Assembly (NCBI GenBank): GCA_902727985.1
Contig: CACVAY010000010.1
Span: 1-44,430 of the forward strand
DNA: 44,430 nt
Direction of reading: 5' to 3'
Source: an uncultured Thiotrichaceae bacterium
Lineage (GTDB): Bacteria > Pseudomonadota > Gammaproteobacteria > Thiotrichales > Thiotrichaceae
In this document: positions 34,594-43,236 of the stretch, piece after piece
Numbering within the stretch: position 1 is the stretch's first letter
Layout: each line of letters starts with the position of its first letter
The notes under the pieces: model-generated
Database searches by the model: none
What the model was told of the DNA's origin: nothing
The model's input: the letters and a program-made list of their open reading frames with translations, nothing else
Translations under genes and position numbers: made by a program

Positions 34594-35220
34594 CTAGCTG
34601 TTGAAGAGTTGTTTGAATGTGTTGCTGCTTTTTGCAATATTATCGCTTGCAAAAATGGTACTGATAACGGCAAGCATGTCGGGCTTTTCCTGGATTAACA
34701 AAGGGGCGTTTTCCAATGTAATTCCGCCAATACAGCAAATAGGGCTTTTCAGTTGGGCTTTTGCATCACGCAGGGTTTGTATTGTTGCCTGTGGTGCACT
34801 GGGTTTTGTTAGAGAAGGGAAAAAACTACCAAAAGCCACATAGTCCGCGCCGATTACCTCGGCTTTTTTTGCGAGCGCAATATCATTATAACAAGAAACA
34901 CCTATGATGCTTTCTGGTCCTAATAGGTTTCTTGCATCAAGGAATGAGCCATCTTCAGAGCCAAGGTGTACGCCGTCAGCGTGTGATGCAATAGCAAGTT
35001 GTACATCATCATTGATAATCAGTGGCACATTATACTGATGACAATACGCACATAAGGTTTTAGCTTCTGCTAAGCGTTTGTCCTTGTCGGTGCTTTTATC
35101 TCGATATTGCAGAATGCTGATGCCACCTTGCAATGCCTGTTCAACCTTGGCAAAGAGCTCATCGCCCACAGAGCCATCGGTTATCGCATATAAGCCTTTT
35201 AGGGAATAAGAATGGGACAT
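34594..35220 (-). CDS. thiE: Thiamine-phosphate synthase
   Basis: 208 residues forming a TIM barrel that joins HMP-PP and thiazole phosphate. Visible motifs are GLYAITDG, ILQYRDKSTDKDKRLAEA, INDDVQLAIASHADGVHLGS, IIGVSCYN, YVAFGSFFPSLTKPSAP, and ICCIGGITLENA, all in family order. INDDVQ differs from the usual INDRVD pattern but keeps the Asp. Its ATG overlaps the moaD stop codon by one base (TAATG), so it is coupled to the molybdopterin genes. Confidence 0.96.
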   Translation of the reverse strand: MSHSYSLKGLYAITDGSVGDELFAKVEQALQGGISILQYRDKSTDKDKRLAEAKTLCAYCHQYNVPLIINDDVQLAIASHADGVHLGSEDGSFLDARNLLGPESIIGVSCYNDIALAKKAEVIGADYVAFGSFFPSLTKPSAPQATIQTLRDAKAQLKSPICCIGGITLENAPLLIQEKPDMLAVISTIFASDNIAKSSNTFKQLFNS

Positions 35221-35456
35221 TAGCCGCCAGTGACTGGAGGGAAGAAGGCAATTTCATCGCCATCATTGATAAGGGTTTGAGCATCAATGTAGTCATGGTT
35301 CTGTGCAATGAGAATATTGTCAGGCATTGCATCCTGCTGAGTGGCGAGTTTCCACACATCACCTGCTGTAAGAGCTTGATCATCTAAATCGAGTTGATCT
35401 TCAGCACGACCAATAGTTTCTCGCAAACTAGCAAAATAACAGACTTTTATTTGCAA
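35220..35456 (-). CDS. moaD: Molybdopterin synthase sulfur carrier subunit MoaD
   Basis: 78 residues, a ubiquitin-like fold ending in the obligatory FFPPVTGG, whose terminal Gly is thiocarboxylated to deliver sulfur to precursor Z. The N-terminus IKVCYFASLRETIGRAED and the segment HDYIDAQTLINDGDEIAF match MoaD. It lies one base after moaA and shares a base with thiE. No moaE or moaC is in this window, so its synthase partner must be encoded elsewhere. Confidence 0.95.
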   Translation of the reverse strand: MQIKVCYFASLRETIGRAEDQLDLDDQALTAGDVWKLATQQDAMPDNILIAQNHDYIDAQTLINDGDEIAFFPPVTGG

Positions 35457-35457
35457 C

Positions 35458-36477
35458 TTAGCCTCCTGTCATCGACATAAATCGAATCACTTGATTTGGG
35501 TTTGAGTTAAATACATGTTTTTCGGGCTTAAGATGAATGGCTTCGGCAATGACTTCTTCAAGTCCTGCATCAGAAATACCTTGGCGTAATAAAGGGCGCA
35601 GTTCAAATTTATGTTCATCGCCCAGGCAGAGATAGAGAGAGCCATCAACGGATATCCGCACACGGTTGCATGTTTCACAAAAGTGTTGAGAAATGGGGGT
35701 GATGAAGCCAATGTGAAGGTCATTATCACGAACTTTATAGTAACGGGCGGGGCCACCGCCAGCGACAAACCCTGGAATCAGGTCAAATTCTTGAGACAGT
35801 GTTTTCTTTACTTCTTGCAAATCCAAATAGCTATCGGAGGCGTTACGGCCTGTATCCCCAACGGGCATGGTTTCAATGAAGCGCAGGGTGAATCCCATGT
35901 CGCCACAATAGTTGACGAGATCAATGAACTCATCGTCATTCACGTCTTTCATGGCAACGGTATTGATTTTTACAGGTGAAAGCCCAGCGTCTTTAGCCGC
36001 TTGTAAACCCGCTAAAACCTCAGCAAGTTTTCCGTTGCCTGTGATGGATTTGAAGCGGTCTGCACGTAAGGAATCCAGACTGACATTAATGCGAGAGATG
36101 CCTGCGTTCTTTAGTGCTTTTGCATGGCGTGTGAGTAATGCCGCATTTGTGCTTAGGGATAAGTCCTCAAGATTATCCAGTGCTGATAAGCGCGTAGCAA
36201 GCTCTGGCAGGCCCTTCCGAACCAGGGGTTCTCCACCTGTGAGACGAACACGGCTTACGCCCAAGCGTGTAAATGCAGAGATAACACGTTCAATCTCATC
36301 GAATGTTAGCCAATTATCGGGTACTTCAAAGCCTTTGAATCCTTCTGGTAAGCAATAAAAGCAGCGCATATTGCATTTGTCTGTAACCGATAGCCGTACA
36401 TATTTAATTGTGCGCCCGAAGTTGTCTTGGAGAGCAGCAGTTTGCTTGGTAGGAGATGAGCTTGGATCAGCGTCCAT
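35458..36477 (-). CDS. moaA: GTP 3',8-cyclase MoaA
   Basis: 339 residues. The radical SAM cluster is CNMRCFYC in LSVTDKCNMRCFYCLPEG, with SAM-binding RLTGGEPLVRKGL. The C-terminal second 4Fe-4S site is CETCNRVRISVDGSLYLCLG, and the protein ends in the functionally required Gly-Gly (MSMTGG). With MoaC it converts GTP to cyclic pyranopterin phosphate, the first step of molybdenum cofactor synthesis. It is first in the moaA-moaD-thiE run. Confidence 0.97.
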   Translation of the reverse strand: MDADPSSSPTKQTAALQDNFGRTIKYVRLSVTDKCNMRCFYCLPEGFKGFEVPDNWLTFDEIERVISAFTRLGVSRVRLTGGEPLVRKGLPELATRLSALDNLEDLSLSTNAALLTRHAKALKNAGISRINVSLDSLRADRFKSITGNGKLAEVLAGLQAAKDAGLSPVKINTVAMKDVNDDEFIDLVNYCGDMGFTLRFIETMPVGDTGRNASDSYLDLQEVKKTLSQEFDLIPGFVAGGGPARYYKVRDNDLHIGFITPISQHFCETCNRVRISVDGSLYLCLGDEHKFELRPLLRQGISDAGLEEVIAEAIHLKPEKHVFNSNPNQVIRFMSMTGG

Positions 36478-36619
36478 GAAAGAGTAGAAGTCAGTGGGTA
36501 ATTGTTAATAATACCTGTGTTAAGGGAGGATATCCTATATTTGTGATAATTCGTGGGGGAAATCAGTGATAATTTATCCATCCTCTGATGATTATGAGGA
36601 TAGATAACGCAGAGGTCTC

Positions 36620-37225
36620 TTAGAAGTTCATTCGAAGAGACGTGGTTAAATCGGTGTTGTCAGCGGTTGAATAACCTAAGCTACCGGAAAACTGTTTTGT
36701 GAAATGGTAGCGACCTACTGCCGAATAGTCCGTTTCAGAAAACGAAATATCATTGGCGAGGTTGTTATCTAATTCAATATCGGTGTAGTTGATAGAGGCT
36801 TCGCCTTCAAATTTTGCATTGAACATATGACGAATACCCGCATTAAGACCAAAGCCATCTGCGATATCAGCGGTAGCATAGGCTGAGCCGTTGCTTGCAT
36901 TGAAATCGTGGCTAACATAACGAACGTCACCAAAGACATCCGTTGTCTCAGCAATGGGGGTGTGGTAACCAAGACCGATGGTAAAAATACTATAGTCATA
37001 GTCATCACTGTTGATGTTGTTGTCTATCCCCATAGAAGAGTAGCTGCCAACCGCATTAATGTTAGGTGTGAAAGCGAATGAGCCATTTAAGCCGAATGCG
37101 TTGTCATAGCCGTCAAGATCATGGGTACTTATTTGACCTTCAATATATTTATAGCTGATGTCGCCTGCGAAGGCATTTGAGAATAGACACGCGAATGCAA
37201 TAGTTGCAAACCCTTGATACTTCAT
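36620..37225 (-). CDS. Small outer-membrane beta-barrel protein
   Basis: 201 residues with a signal peptide (ATIAFACLFSNAFA, then GDISYKY). The mature part alternates polar and aromatic residues in strands (INAVGSYSSMG, FTIGLGYHTPI, FGDVRYVSHDF, YSAVGRYHFTK) and ends in the terminal phenylalanine (LRMNF) typical of BAM substrates. The size fits an 8-stranded barrel of the OmpA-like/opacity type. It is isolated between moaA and the acyltransferase. The substrate or role is unknown. Confidence 0.8.
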   Translation of the reverse strand: MKYQGFATIAFACLFSNAFAGDISYKYIEGQISTHDLDGYDNAFGLNGSFAFTPNINAVGSYSSMGIDNNINSDDYDYSIFTIGLGYHTPIAETTDVFGDVRYVSHDFNASNGSAYATADIADGFGLNAGIRHMFNAKFEGEASINYTDIELDNNLANDISFSETDYSAVGRYHFTKQFSGSLGYSTADNTDLTTSLRMNF

Positions 37226-37297
37226 AGTAAACCCCTGTGGTTTGTGAAAAATCTTATTATGAATCTAAGCATACAGGGCAAGGTTAGTCAGCTTGCG

Positions 37298-38047
37298 TTA
37301 AGCTTCTGTTTTTTTGATAGAAATCAGTTTTTTTATGGTTTCTTGCGCATTTTTTGCTAATTTATCCCGAGTATATAGGGTGGGGTGGATAGATGGTGTG
37401 AAATGAATGTTGGCTATTGTGCATTTCTTCTTGAGTATGATTAGCAGGTTATCGGCTAGAGTCTGCTCGCCGATAAAGGGGAAATCTTCATCATGTTCTC
37501 CTTCTATATTGGTATAACGTAATGCAACGGCTTGCACGGGGGTTTGGGATTCAATGGCTGCTTTCAAAAGTCGGGGGTGGAATTTACGAACATCTTTACC
37601 GTTTGTGGTTGTGCCTTCAGGGAAGACTAAAACGGTTTGCTGTTGTTCCAGGCATTGAGTGAGTTGTGAAATGGCATTGTTAGCTGAACCCGTACCTCCA
37701 CGTTGAATGAATAAGGTTCCGCTTTTATCGGCTAACCAACCAATGACAGGCCACTTTCGAACTTCGGATTTTGAGAGAAACCGAGGGTTGCTGTGACTGG
37801 CCAATACGGGTATATCAGCCCAAGAAATATGATTGGCGACAAGCATAACAGGCGTATCAGCGATTTCACCGTGCACTCTGATTTTTATGCCAATAATGGT
37901 GCAAACTTGAGATAACCACCAGCGAGTCGTTCTCTTATAGTAAGGGTGTTGGGAATCGAGCCGGAAAAGTCCCGCTAATAATAGTGTTAAGAACAGGCCG
38001 AGAAACACATGAAGTGTGAGAAAGAAAAGACGAAGTGGAAGCCGCAT
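37298..38047 (-). CDS. 1-acyl-glycerol-3-phosphate acyltransferase-like (PlsC family)
   Basis: 249 residues. An N-terminal membrane segment (LRLFFLTLHVFLGLFLTLLL) precedes the acyltransferase block I motif NHISWAD (H-x4-D) at about residue 75. Block III FPEGTTTNGKDVRKFHPR follows, then AALRYTN-type downstream strands. It probably acylates lysophosphatidate or a related lysolipid at the inner membrane. The short length and FPEGTTTNG variant are those of PlsC-type lysophospholipid acyltransferases (also seen in OlsA/NlaA); the exact substrate cannot be told. Confidence 0.9.
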   Translation of the reverse strand: MRLPLRLFFLTLHVFLGLFLTLLLAGLFRLDSQHPYYKRTTRWWLSQVCTIIGIKIRVHGEIADTPVMLVANHISWADIPVLASHSNPRFLSKSEVRKWPVIGWLADKSGTLFIQRGGTGSANNAISQLTQCLEQQQTVLVFPEGTTTNGKDVRKFHPRLLKAAIESQTPVQAVALRYTNIEGEHDEDFPFIGEQTLADNLLIILKKKCTIANIHFTPSIHPTLYTRDKLAKNAQETIKKLISIKKTEA

Positions 38048-38138
38048 TGACTCATGCTATCGGTGAAAAATAATGCTTGAGCCTAGCAGAAAATACTGAA
38101 GGAATCTCTGAATATGTTAATGCGAAACATAGTGATGT

Positions 38139-38981
38139 TTAGGCGAAAAGATATTTTAGGCTGATGAGTCCAACAATACTTGCTAATGCAGCTTGCAACC
38201 AGCTCTCTTTCAATATTTGGTTGAGTTTTGGTCCAATTAAAGCGCCAATAACACCACCAATAATTAAAAAGAATAATACAGGCACGTCAATTTCAGAACC
38301 CATGCGAAGGTAGTTGGCAACGGACATCGTGCCGCTGGCAAAGATAGCTAAAGCTGCTGTTGCAGGAATGATATACATTGGCATGCCAAGCAGAGAAGCC
38401 ATAAATGGTACCAGCAAGAAACCGCCGCCGACACCAAAAATAGAGGCAACAAAGGCAATCAAGAAACCGGCAACCCAAGGTAACCATGGGTTAAATATGT
38501 ATTCATGGCCATTGTATTCAAAAGACATAGCATCGCGGGTTACTAAAATGTTTTGTACGCCGCTTTGTGCTGCTGCTTGATCTGTTTTGCCTTGTTTCTT
38601 CTCAGAATACAACTTCCAGGTAATCTGTGCTGCGATAAAGAGTGCCAAGACACCAAATAGAGGCTTGAAAGTGCTCATGTCAGACAGGTAACGGCTAGAG
38701 ATCGTACTTCCTGCAATAGCGCCGACAATACCGCCTGCGCCAAGCATTAGCCCTAAGGGAAGCACCCATGCAGAACGTTTAAAATAACCCGGGATAAAGA
38801 CGGTAGCAGTCGCAAGTGCAAGCATTTGCGCCATGGGTTTGACGCTGTTTGCATCCGTAATGCCGATAATGGATATGAGTCCGAATGAGGCTAGAATCCC
38901 CCCGGCAGCTCCAATCGATGAAAAAACGAGTCCAACAAGAACTCCCCAACTCACGAGAATAAGAATGCTTCCGAAATCCAT
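38139..38981 (-). CDS. TauE/SafE family sulfite/anion exporter
   Basis: 280 residues of mostly hydrophobic sequence with about eight membrane segments in two homologous halves: VGLVFSSIGAAGGILASFGL near the N-terminus and FVASIFGVGGGFLLVPFMAS in the second half, each with the family's G-x-G-G-G turn. A cytoplasmic loop rich in Lys/Gln (EKKQGKTDQAAAQ) separates the halves. Family members export sulfite, sulfonates or other anions. Neighbours give no pathway clue. Confidence 0.9.
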   Translation of the reverse strand: MDFGSILILVSWGVLVGLVFSSIGAAGGILASFGLISIIGITDANSVKPMAQMLALATATVFIPGYFKRSAWVLPLGLMLGAGGIVGAIAGSTISSRYLSDMSTFKPLFGVLALFIAAQITWKLYSEKKQGKTDQAAAQSGVQNILVTRDAMSFEYNGHEYIFNPWLPWVAGFLIAFVASIFGVGGGFLLVPFMASLLGMPMYIIPATAALAIFASGTMSVANYLRMGSEIDVPVLFFLIIGGVIGALIGPKLNQILKESWLQAALASIVGLISLKYLFA

Positions 38982-39255
38982 ATCAATAAATCCAAATAGG
39001 AAGTTGAGGCTGACAAATTCCGTCTGTCAGTAAACACGGTGTCACGTTGACGGGCTACATGGTAGGTGATTCTTTTAGAGAGCACAATTCGTGGAGGCTT
39101 TCATGCGACTAGAATAGCCAAATCAGGCGCTTATCGGTTCTAATAAGATAATTCTATCAATGGGGATAAAAAATCATAGGTGCTATTTCTAATAAGTGGT
39201 GGCGGGAGGGCTACAAAAAATTTGCTATCTGAAAAAGGGCGGGTATGATCTTTAC

Positions 39256-39843
39256 ATGTATAAAGAGCTGCCATTATTTCCATTGCAAAATATGCTGTTC
39301 CCTGATGGCGTTTTACCGTTACGGATTTTTGAGCCGCGTTATCTGTCAATGGTTAGTGATTGTTTAAAAAATGAAACACCGTTTGTCGTTGTACTGATCA
39401 GGCGTGGCAAAGAAGTGGGTGGGGTTTCTCGACTATATGAAGTCGGTACCAGTACCAAAATTGAAGATTTTCATACCTTGGAAGATGGGTTGTTAGGTAT
39501 TTCCTGTCGCGGCGTATCGCGAGTTCATATCAACGATTATTGGACACAAGATGACGGCCTCGTCAAAGGCCGTGTGGAGCTGTTTGAAGAAGAAATGCCG
39601 CTGACAGTGAATGATGAGCATTTACCCATGATTGAGTTCTACCGTGCTGTGATACAAGATGAGAATGCTACGACCTATCGTGAAGGTCTGATTGAAGATT
39701 GGAACAATTTGCAGTGGTTGTCTTATCGAATAGCCGAGATCTTGCCAATAACCCCCTTGAGTAAACAGGGGTTGTTGGAAATGACGACTGAGCAGCGTGT
39801 TGAGGAGCTGCGTGCCGTGATGCAGGCCAATAATCTTATCTAA
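39256..39843 (+). CDS. LON N-terminal-domain protein (ATP-independent, no protease domain)
   Basis: 195 residues from the ATG at 39256 (MYKELPLFPLQNMLFPDGVL). The longer frame to 39196 adds non-family residues. LPLFPLQ-x-x-LFPDG, LRIFEPRYLSMVSDC and the GGVSRLYEVGT/GISCRGVSRV segments are the Lon substrate-binding domain. No AAA or peptidase sequence follows. Stand-alone LON proteins are widespread in proteobacteria but poorly characterised. It is convergent with rlmG (11-base gap) and divergent from the TauE gene. Confidence 0.9.
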   Translation: MYKELPLFPLQNMLFPDGVLPLRIFEPRYLSMVSDCLKNETPFVVVLIRRGKEVGGVSRLYEVGTSTKIEDFHTLEDGLLGISCRGVSRVHINDYWTQDDGLVKGRVELFEEEMPLTVNDEHLPMIEFYRAVIQDENATTYREGLIEDWNNLQWLSYRIAEILPITPLSKQGLLEMTTEQRVEELRAVMQANNLI

Positions 39844-39853
39844 TCGTTGTCCT

Positions 39854-40990
39854 TTAAAACTTCGCGGGTTTTTTGCAGGCTAAGACTACAAATTTCTTGT
39901 TGCTGCCGATGGTTCGGCAATTCCCAAACAACTGTTTCAGCTTGACGTGATAAGCCAAATGGCGATTCGCGACCACCCAAAGCTCCCCACCTTGGGGTAA
40001 ATGCTGATAACTCTGTTTGAACATGAGCCAGGCAAGATGGTCTCCCATAGCATGCTGCTGATGGAAAGGTGGATTGCACAGTATCAGATCCACTTTTTCA
40101 TTGCAGGCAGAGAAAACATCGCTCACAAGGAAGTTTGCCGACTTGTCAGGGTGATGGGTGTGGAAATTGGCTTCAGCGGAAGCTATTGCCATATAGGATT
40201 CATCAAGAAACGTTATTTCACTATCAGGAAATGCGCGTTGCGCAACAATGCCTAGCACCCCATTTCCACAGCCCAGATCAACAATACGTTTTCCAGAAGG
40301 CAGTTTGGAGAACTGTTCGAGCATAAAACGCGCACCAATATCTAAATGTTGTTTAGCAAAAACATTCGCGTGATTGGATAAGGTGAGATCATATTCCGGT
40401 GCGCTGAATGTAATAGGATATTTAGATTTTACGGTATGGCTTTGATCTTGCTCTGCAAAGATTAAGCGCGCCTTCTTTTGAGCTAAAGAGGTCTTTGTCG
40501 TGCCAATAACCTTCTCAAACAGATCAAGGGTTGAGGTATGAATGTACTTCACCATGCCTGCACCGATGATGATAGTCTGCTTGGAAAGCAGGGGTTTCAT
40601 GATAATCAACTGCTCTTCCAGCAAAGCTAGCGTTTTTGGCGTTTTGATGAGAACTAAATCAATCTTCCCCTCAGGCGCTTCTGTGGATGGAATGTAGTTA
40701 ATATCTGGTTTCAAAGTATTATTGGCCAAGTTTTGCTGAGTGGCTAATTGGCTAAGCAAGGAGTCAGACCAATGCAGCAAAGTATGTTCGTGTAAACACG
40801 TTGCTAACGTACCAAAATCATCATTTATCAAGAGAATGCGTTTCTTACCGTCAAGTAATTGCTCATCGAGTAAGTGCTGCAATAGGTACTCATCTGCAGC
40901 ATCCCACGCACGTAGGGGTTGATTAGCTAATTCAGGAAGGCGCTTTAGTTGGTAACTGCCAATTGAAGATTCAAAGTGTGTATTGTTCAA
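39854..40990 (-). CDS. rlmG: 23S rRNA (guanine-1835-N2)-methyltransferase RlmG
   Basis: 378 residues, the same length as the E. coli enzyme. The N-terminal non-catalytic half has LRAWDAADEYLLQHL and IKTPKTLALLEEQL, then HTSTLDLFEKVIG. The C-terminal Rossmann half has VDLGCGNGVLGIVA and the catalytic NPPFHQQHAMGDHLAW, followed by VVANRHLAYHVKLKQLFGNC. These segments favour RlmG over the related RsmC. It methylates G1835 of 23S rRNA using SAM. It is divergent from the second minor pilin operon (230-base spacer). Confidence 0.96.
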   Translation of the reverse strand: MNNTHFESSIGSYQLKRLPELANQPLRAWDAADEYLLQHLLDEQLLDGKKRILLINDDFGTLATCLHEHTLLHWSDSLLSQLATQQNLANNTLKPDINYIPSTEAPEGKIDLVLIKTPKTLALLEEQLIIMKPLLSKQTIIIGAGMVKYIHTSTLDLFEKVIGTTKTSLAQKKARLIFAEQDQSHTVKSKYPITFSAPEYDLTLSNHANVFAKQHLDIGARFMLEQFSKLPSGKRIVDLGCGNGVLGIVAQRAFPDSEITFLDESYMAIASAEANFHTHHPDKSANFLVSDVFSACNEKVDLILCNPPFHQQHAMGDHLAWLMFKQSYQHLPQGGELWVVANRHLAYHVKLKQLFGNCRTIGSNKKFVVLACKKPAKF

Positions 40991-41024
40991 AGTTTATTCC
41001 AGTTGTTTTCCGCATAATAGCAGA

Positions 41025-41033
41025 CCTTTCGTC
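41025..41033 (+). promoter_or_regulatory. AlgR-like box before minor pilin operon 2 (tentative)
   Basis: CCTTTCGTC differs at one base from the Pseudomonas AlgR core CCGTTCGTC and lies about 190 bases upstream of fimU; AlgR controls the fimU operon in P. aeruginosa. A 9-mer with one mismatch can be chance. TATACT at about 41077 may be a -10 box. Confidence 0.2.
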
Positions 41034-41220
41034 AGTAAAAATACGGTAAAAAATGCATAAATCATGAACAATGCCTATACTGGTTGGGAACCGATGATAG
41101 AAATAATGAATAAATCTAAATAATTTCTCGGTGATTATCATAAACAAAAGAGTCTTACAGAACCTTTGCTTTTCTATTTTGTTGAAATCAAAAGTGATTT
41201 TATGAAGTAAGAATATAACT

Positions 41221-41772
41221 ATGTTGAAACAGAAAATACAGGGCTTCTCTCTCGTTGAAGTCATGATCACTCTCTCTATTATGGCCATAATGATTGGGTT
41301 TTCTGTGCCTGCGTTGAAAAACATGATTGAGTCAAATCGTTTGCAAAGTGCAGTGGATGATTTTCAGTTCGCATTAGTATACTCAAGGCTCAACGCCATA
41401 TCATTGCAAATGGATGTTGCGATATGCCCTAAAAAACCAGCACAAATAGCGTGTGAAGATGATGTAAACGAGCAAGACTATGCCGAAGGATGGTTGGTAT
41501 TTAGTGACTGTGATGATGATGGTGTTTTTGATAATAGCAATGTTTGTGATCGCGACCTAGATGGCAGCAACGATGCCAGTGAATTGCTCAAAATCTATGA
41601 TCTCAATAAGAAAAATGCATTGAGCATTACGGGGGATGTCAAGTATAAAGATCTCATCACGTATCAACTCACAGGAAGAACAACAGAAGGAGCTGGTGAG
41701 TTTACTTTTAGTACAAATTTAGCAACATCCAAACTGAAAGTGTCGAGAATAGGGATGATCATGCGGGAATAA
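41221..41772 (+). CDS. fimU: FimU/FimT-like GspH-family minor pilin (operon 2, first gene)
   Basis: 183 residues. The leader MLKQKIQG is cleaved before FSLVEVMITLSIMAIMIGFS, with Glu5. VPALKNMIESNRLQSAVDDF, then QFALVYSRLNAISL, is the GspH/FimT domain. The mature part has four or more Cys (AICPKKPAQIACED, CDDDG, NVCDRD) and an Asp-rich loop CDDDGVFDNSNVCDRDLDGS, calcium-binding in appearance. It is divergent in sequence from the operon 1 copy, although the gene order is the same. Confidence 0.88.
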   Translation: MLKQKIQGFSLVEVMITLSIMAIMIGFSVPALKNMIESNRLQSAVDDFQFALVYSRLNAISLQMDVAICPKKPAQIACEDDVNEQDYAEGWLVFSDCDDDGVFDNSNVCDRDLDGSNDASELLKIYDLNKKNALSITGDVKYKDLITYQLTGRTTEGAGEFTFSTNLATSKLKVSRIGMIMRE

Positions 41773-41839
41773 ATGCATCAGAGCTATTCCATTGAATCGT
41801 CGAAAATAATAAAAAAGGTATGGCGGTAGGCATCAAAAA

Positions 41840-42391
41840 ATGCATAACAATAAGAATACAAATCTAGGATTTAACCTTGTTGAAGTACTCGTAGTGAGTT
41901 TGATCATTGCGGGGAGTTTCATTGCGTTAGCGGGTTCACAGCTTAATAATATCCGCTCCACTCAGAATGCTTTCTACCAGTCACAAGCTGGTGCCATTTC
42001 ATATGGCTTACTTGAAAAAATTCGTATGAACAGAGGAGTAATCGCAAGCTATCTCACAGACTCTTCAAGCTATACGTGTCCGACATCTCCTCCTGATCCC
42101 TTTTGTTATGTCTCTACTGTTGTATCTGAGCAATGCTCGGCAGCAGAATTAGCCGCTAGCGAAATTTATGTATCAATCTGTGGTATCAGTAACTCAGGGT
42201 TGATTTCTGAAGGGGTTCAGCAGGTATTGCCTAATGGGGCACTTGATGTCCAATGTGTAGCCAGCGATGGTACATATGGAACAGATTGTTCGGAAAACCA
42301 TGTGGTGATTACGGTTCGTTGGAATGATCAGGCGCTCTTAAAATCATCGGCTTCCGCTAGTCGATCGTTAGAATTATTTGGGGCTCTGTAA
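41840..42391 (+). CDS. pilV: PilV-like minor pilin (operon 2)
   Basis: 183 residues. The leader NNKNTNLG precedes FNLVEVLVVSLIIAGSFIAL, with Glu5, and a PilV-like continuation AGSQLNNIRSTQNAFYQSQA, then GLLEKIRMNRG. Cys residues occur in SYTCPTSPPDPFCYV and EQCSAAEL, suggesting disulfides. The stop overlaps the pilW start by one base (TAATG). Identity to operon 1 PilV is confined mostly to the N-terminal helix. Confidence 0.87.
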   Translation: MHNNKNTNLGFNLVEVLVVSLIIAGSFIALAGSQLNNIRSTQNAFYQSQAGAISYGLLEKIRMNRGVIASYLTDSSSYTCPTSPPDPFCYVSTVVSEQCSAAELAASEIYVSICGISNSGLISEGVQQVLPNGALDVQCVASDGTYGTDCSENHVVITVRWNDQALLKSSASASRSLELFGAL

Positions 42392-43227
42392 TGAAAGGCA
42401 AATATAGGCAATTAGCTGGTTTTACTCTTGTCGAATTAATCGTGGTAATGGTGATTGGTTTATTCTTGATGGCGGGTATGTTCAGTTTTTTTCAAAGTAA
42501 TAAGCAGGCTAATGCCAGTCGGCACCAATTGGCTCAAATCGAAGATCTTGGGCGTAATGCTATCCATGAGTTGACACGGACTATTCAGCATGCGGGTTAT
42601 CGTGGTGAGCATGATGTCGTTTCCACCTCGAATTTTATTACGGGTTCTGTCACGGGGCAGAGCTGTTCTGGTAATGGTGTGGCAACAACGCAGACCAATG
42701 TGGCCGATGCAAGCTTATTAGGAAGTACGGTCGATGGTTTACTGGCAGCAAATGACCAAGTGGGGGTCGTCTATTCGGGAGATAGTAGTTTAAATCAGGA
42801 TTGTTCTGGTTTGAGCTTACCCAGTGATTGTGAGGTTGGTTCGGCCTTGGAAAGTGGAGCAGCACAGATTTACAGTACGTTTAGTATTGGTGATGTCTCA
42901 GGCGTCCCACATTTACAATGCGCTAGTTCTCTTTCGAGCGAGCGTATTGCCTTGGTGCCAGGGATTGAAAGAATACAATTTAACTATGGTGTTGATGCTG
43001 ATAACGATGGTGTTGTTGATCAATACCAAACAGCCTCTCAGGTTACTCAATGGGGGAGTGTATTGTCTGTCCGAGTGGCGTTACTAGCCCGCTCGCTGAA
43101 GCCTACCAAAAAGGTCGCAGAAGCAATGAGCTTTATGCTGCTGGATAACAAGATTGATGTGGCTGCTGATAGGTATCAGCGCGCAGTTTTTCAAACGACC
43201 ATTCGTTTACAGAATGTGAATATATGA
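42391..43227 (+). CDS. pilW: PilW-like minor pilin (operon 2)
   Basis: 278 residues. The leader ends QLAG and is followed by FTLVELIVVMVIGLFLMAGM, with Glu5, and then FFQSNKQANASRHQLAQIED, then ARTIQHAGYRG-type PilW sequence. The C-terminal third has VPGIERIQFNYGVDADNDGV and IQRAVFQTTIRLQNVNI, as in PilW families. It is shorter than the operon 1 PilW (352). It is 9 bases upstream of pilX. Confidence 0.9.
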   Translation: MKGKYRQLAGFTLVELIVVMVIGLFLMAGMFSFFQSNKQANASRHQLAQIEDLGRNAIHELTRTIQHAGYRGEHDVVSTSNFITGSVTGQSCSGNGVATTQTNVADASLLGSTVDGLLAANDQVGVVYSGDSSLNQDCSGLSLPSDCEVGSALESGAAQIYSTFSIGDVSGVPHLQCASSLSSERIALVPGIERIQFNYGVDADNDGVVDQYQTASQVTQWGSVLSVRVALLARSLKPTKKVAEAMSFMLLDNKIDVAADRYQRAVFQTTIRLQNVNI

Positions 43228-43236
43228 GGAATACCT

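Noticed and set aside
41461-41600. Asp-rich loop of the operon 2 FimU as a true EF-hand
   Set aside because: The spacing CDDDGVFDNSNVCDRDLDGS is suggestive of calcium binding but does not fit a complete EF-hand loop, so it is only mentioned in the gene entry.
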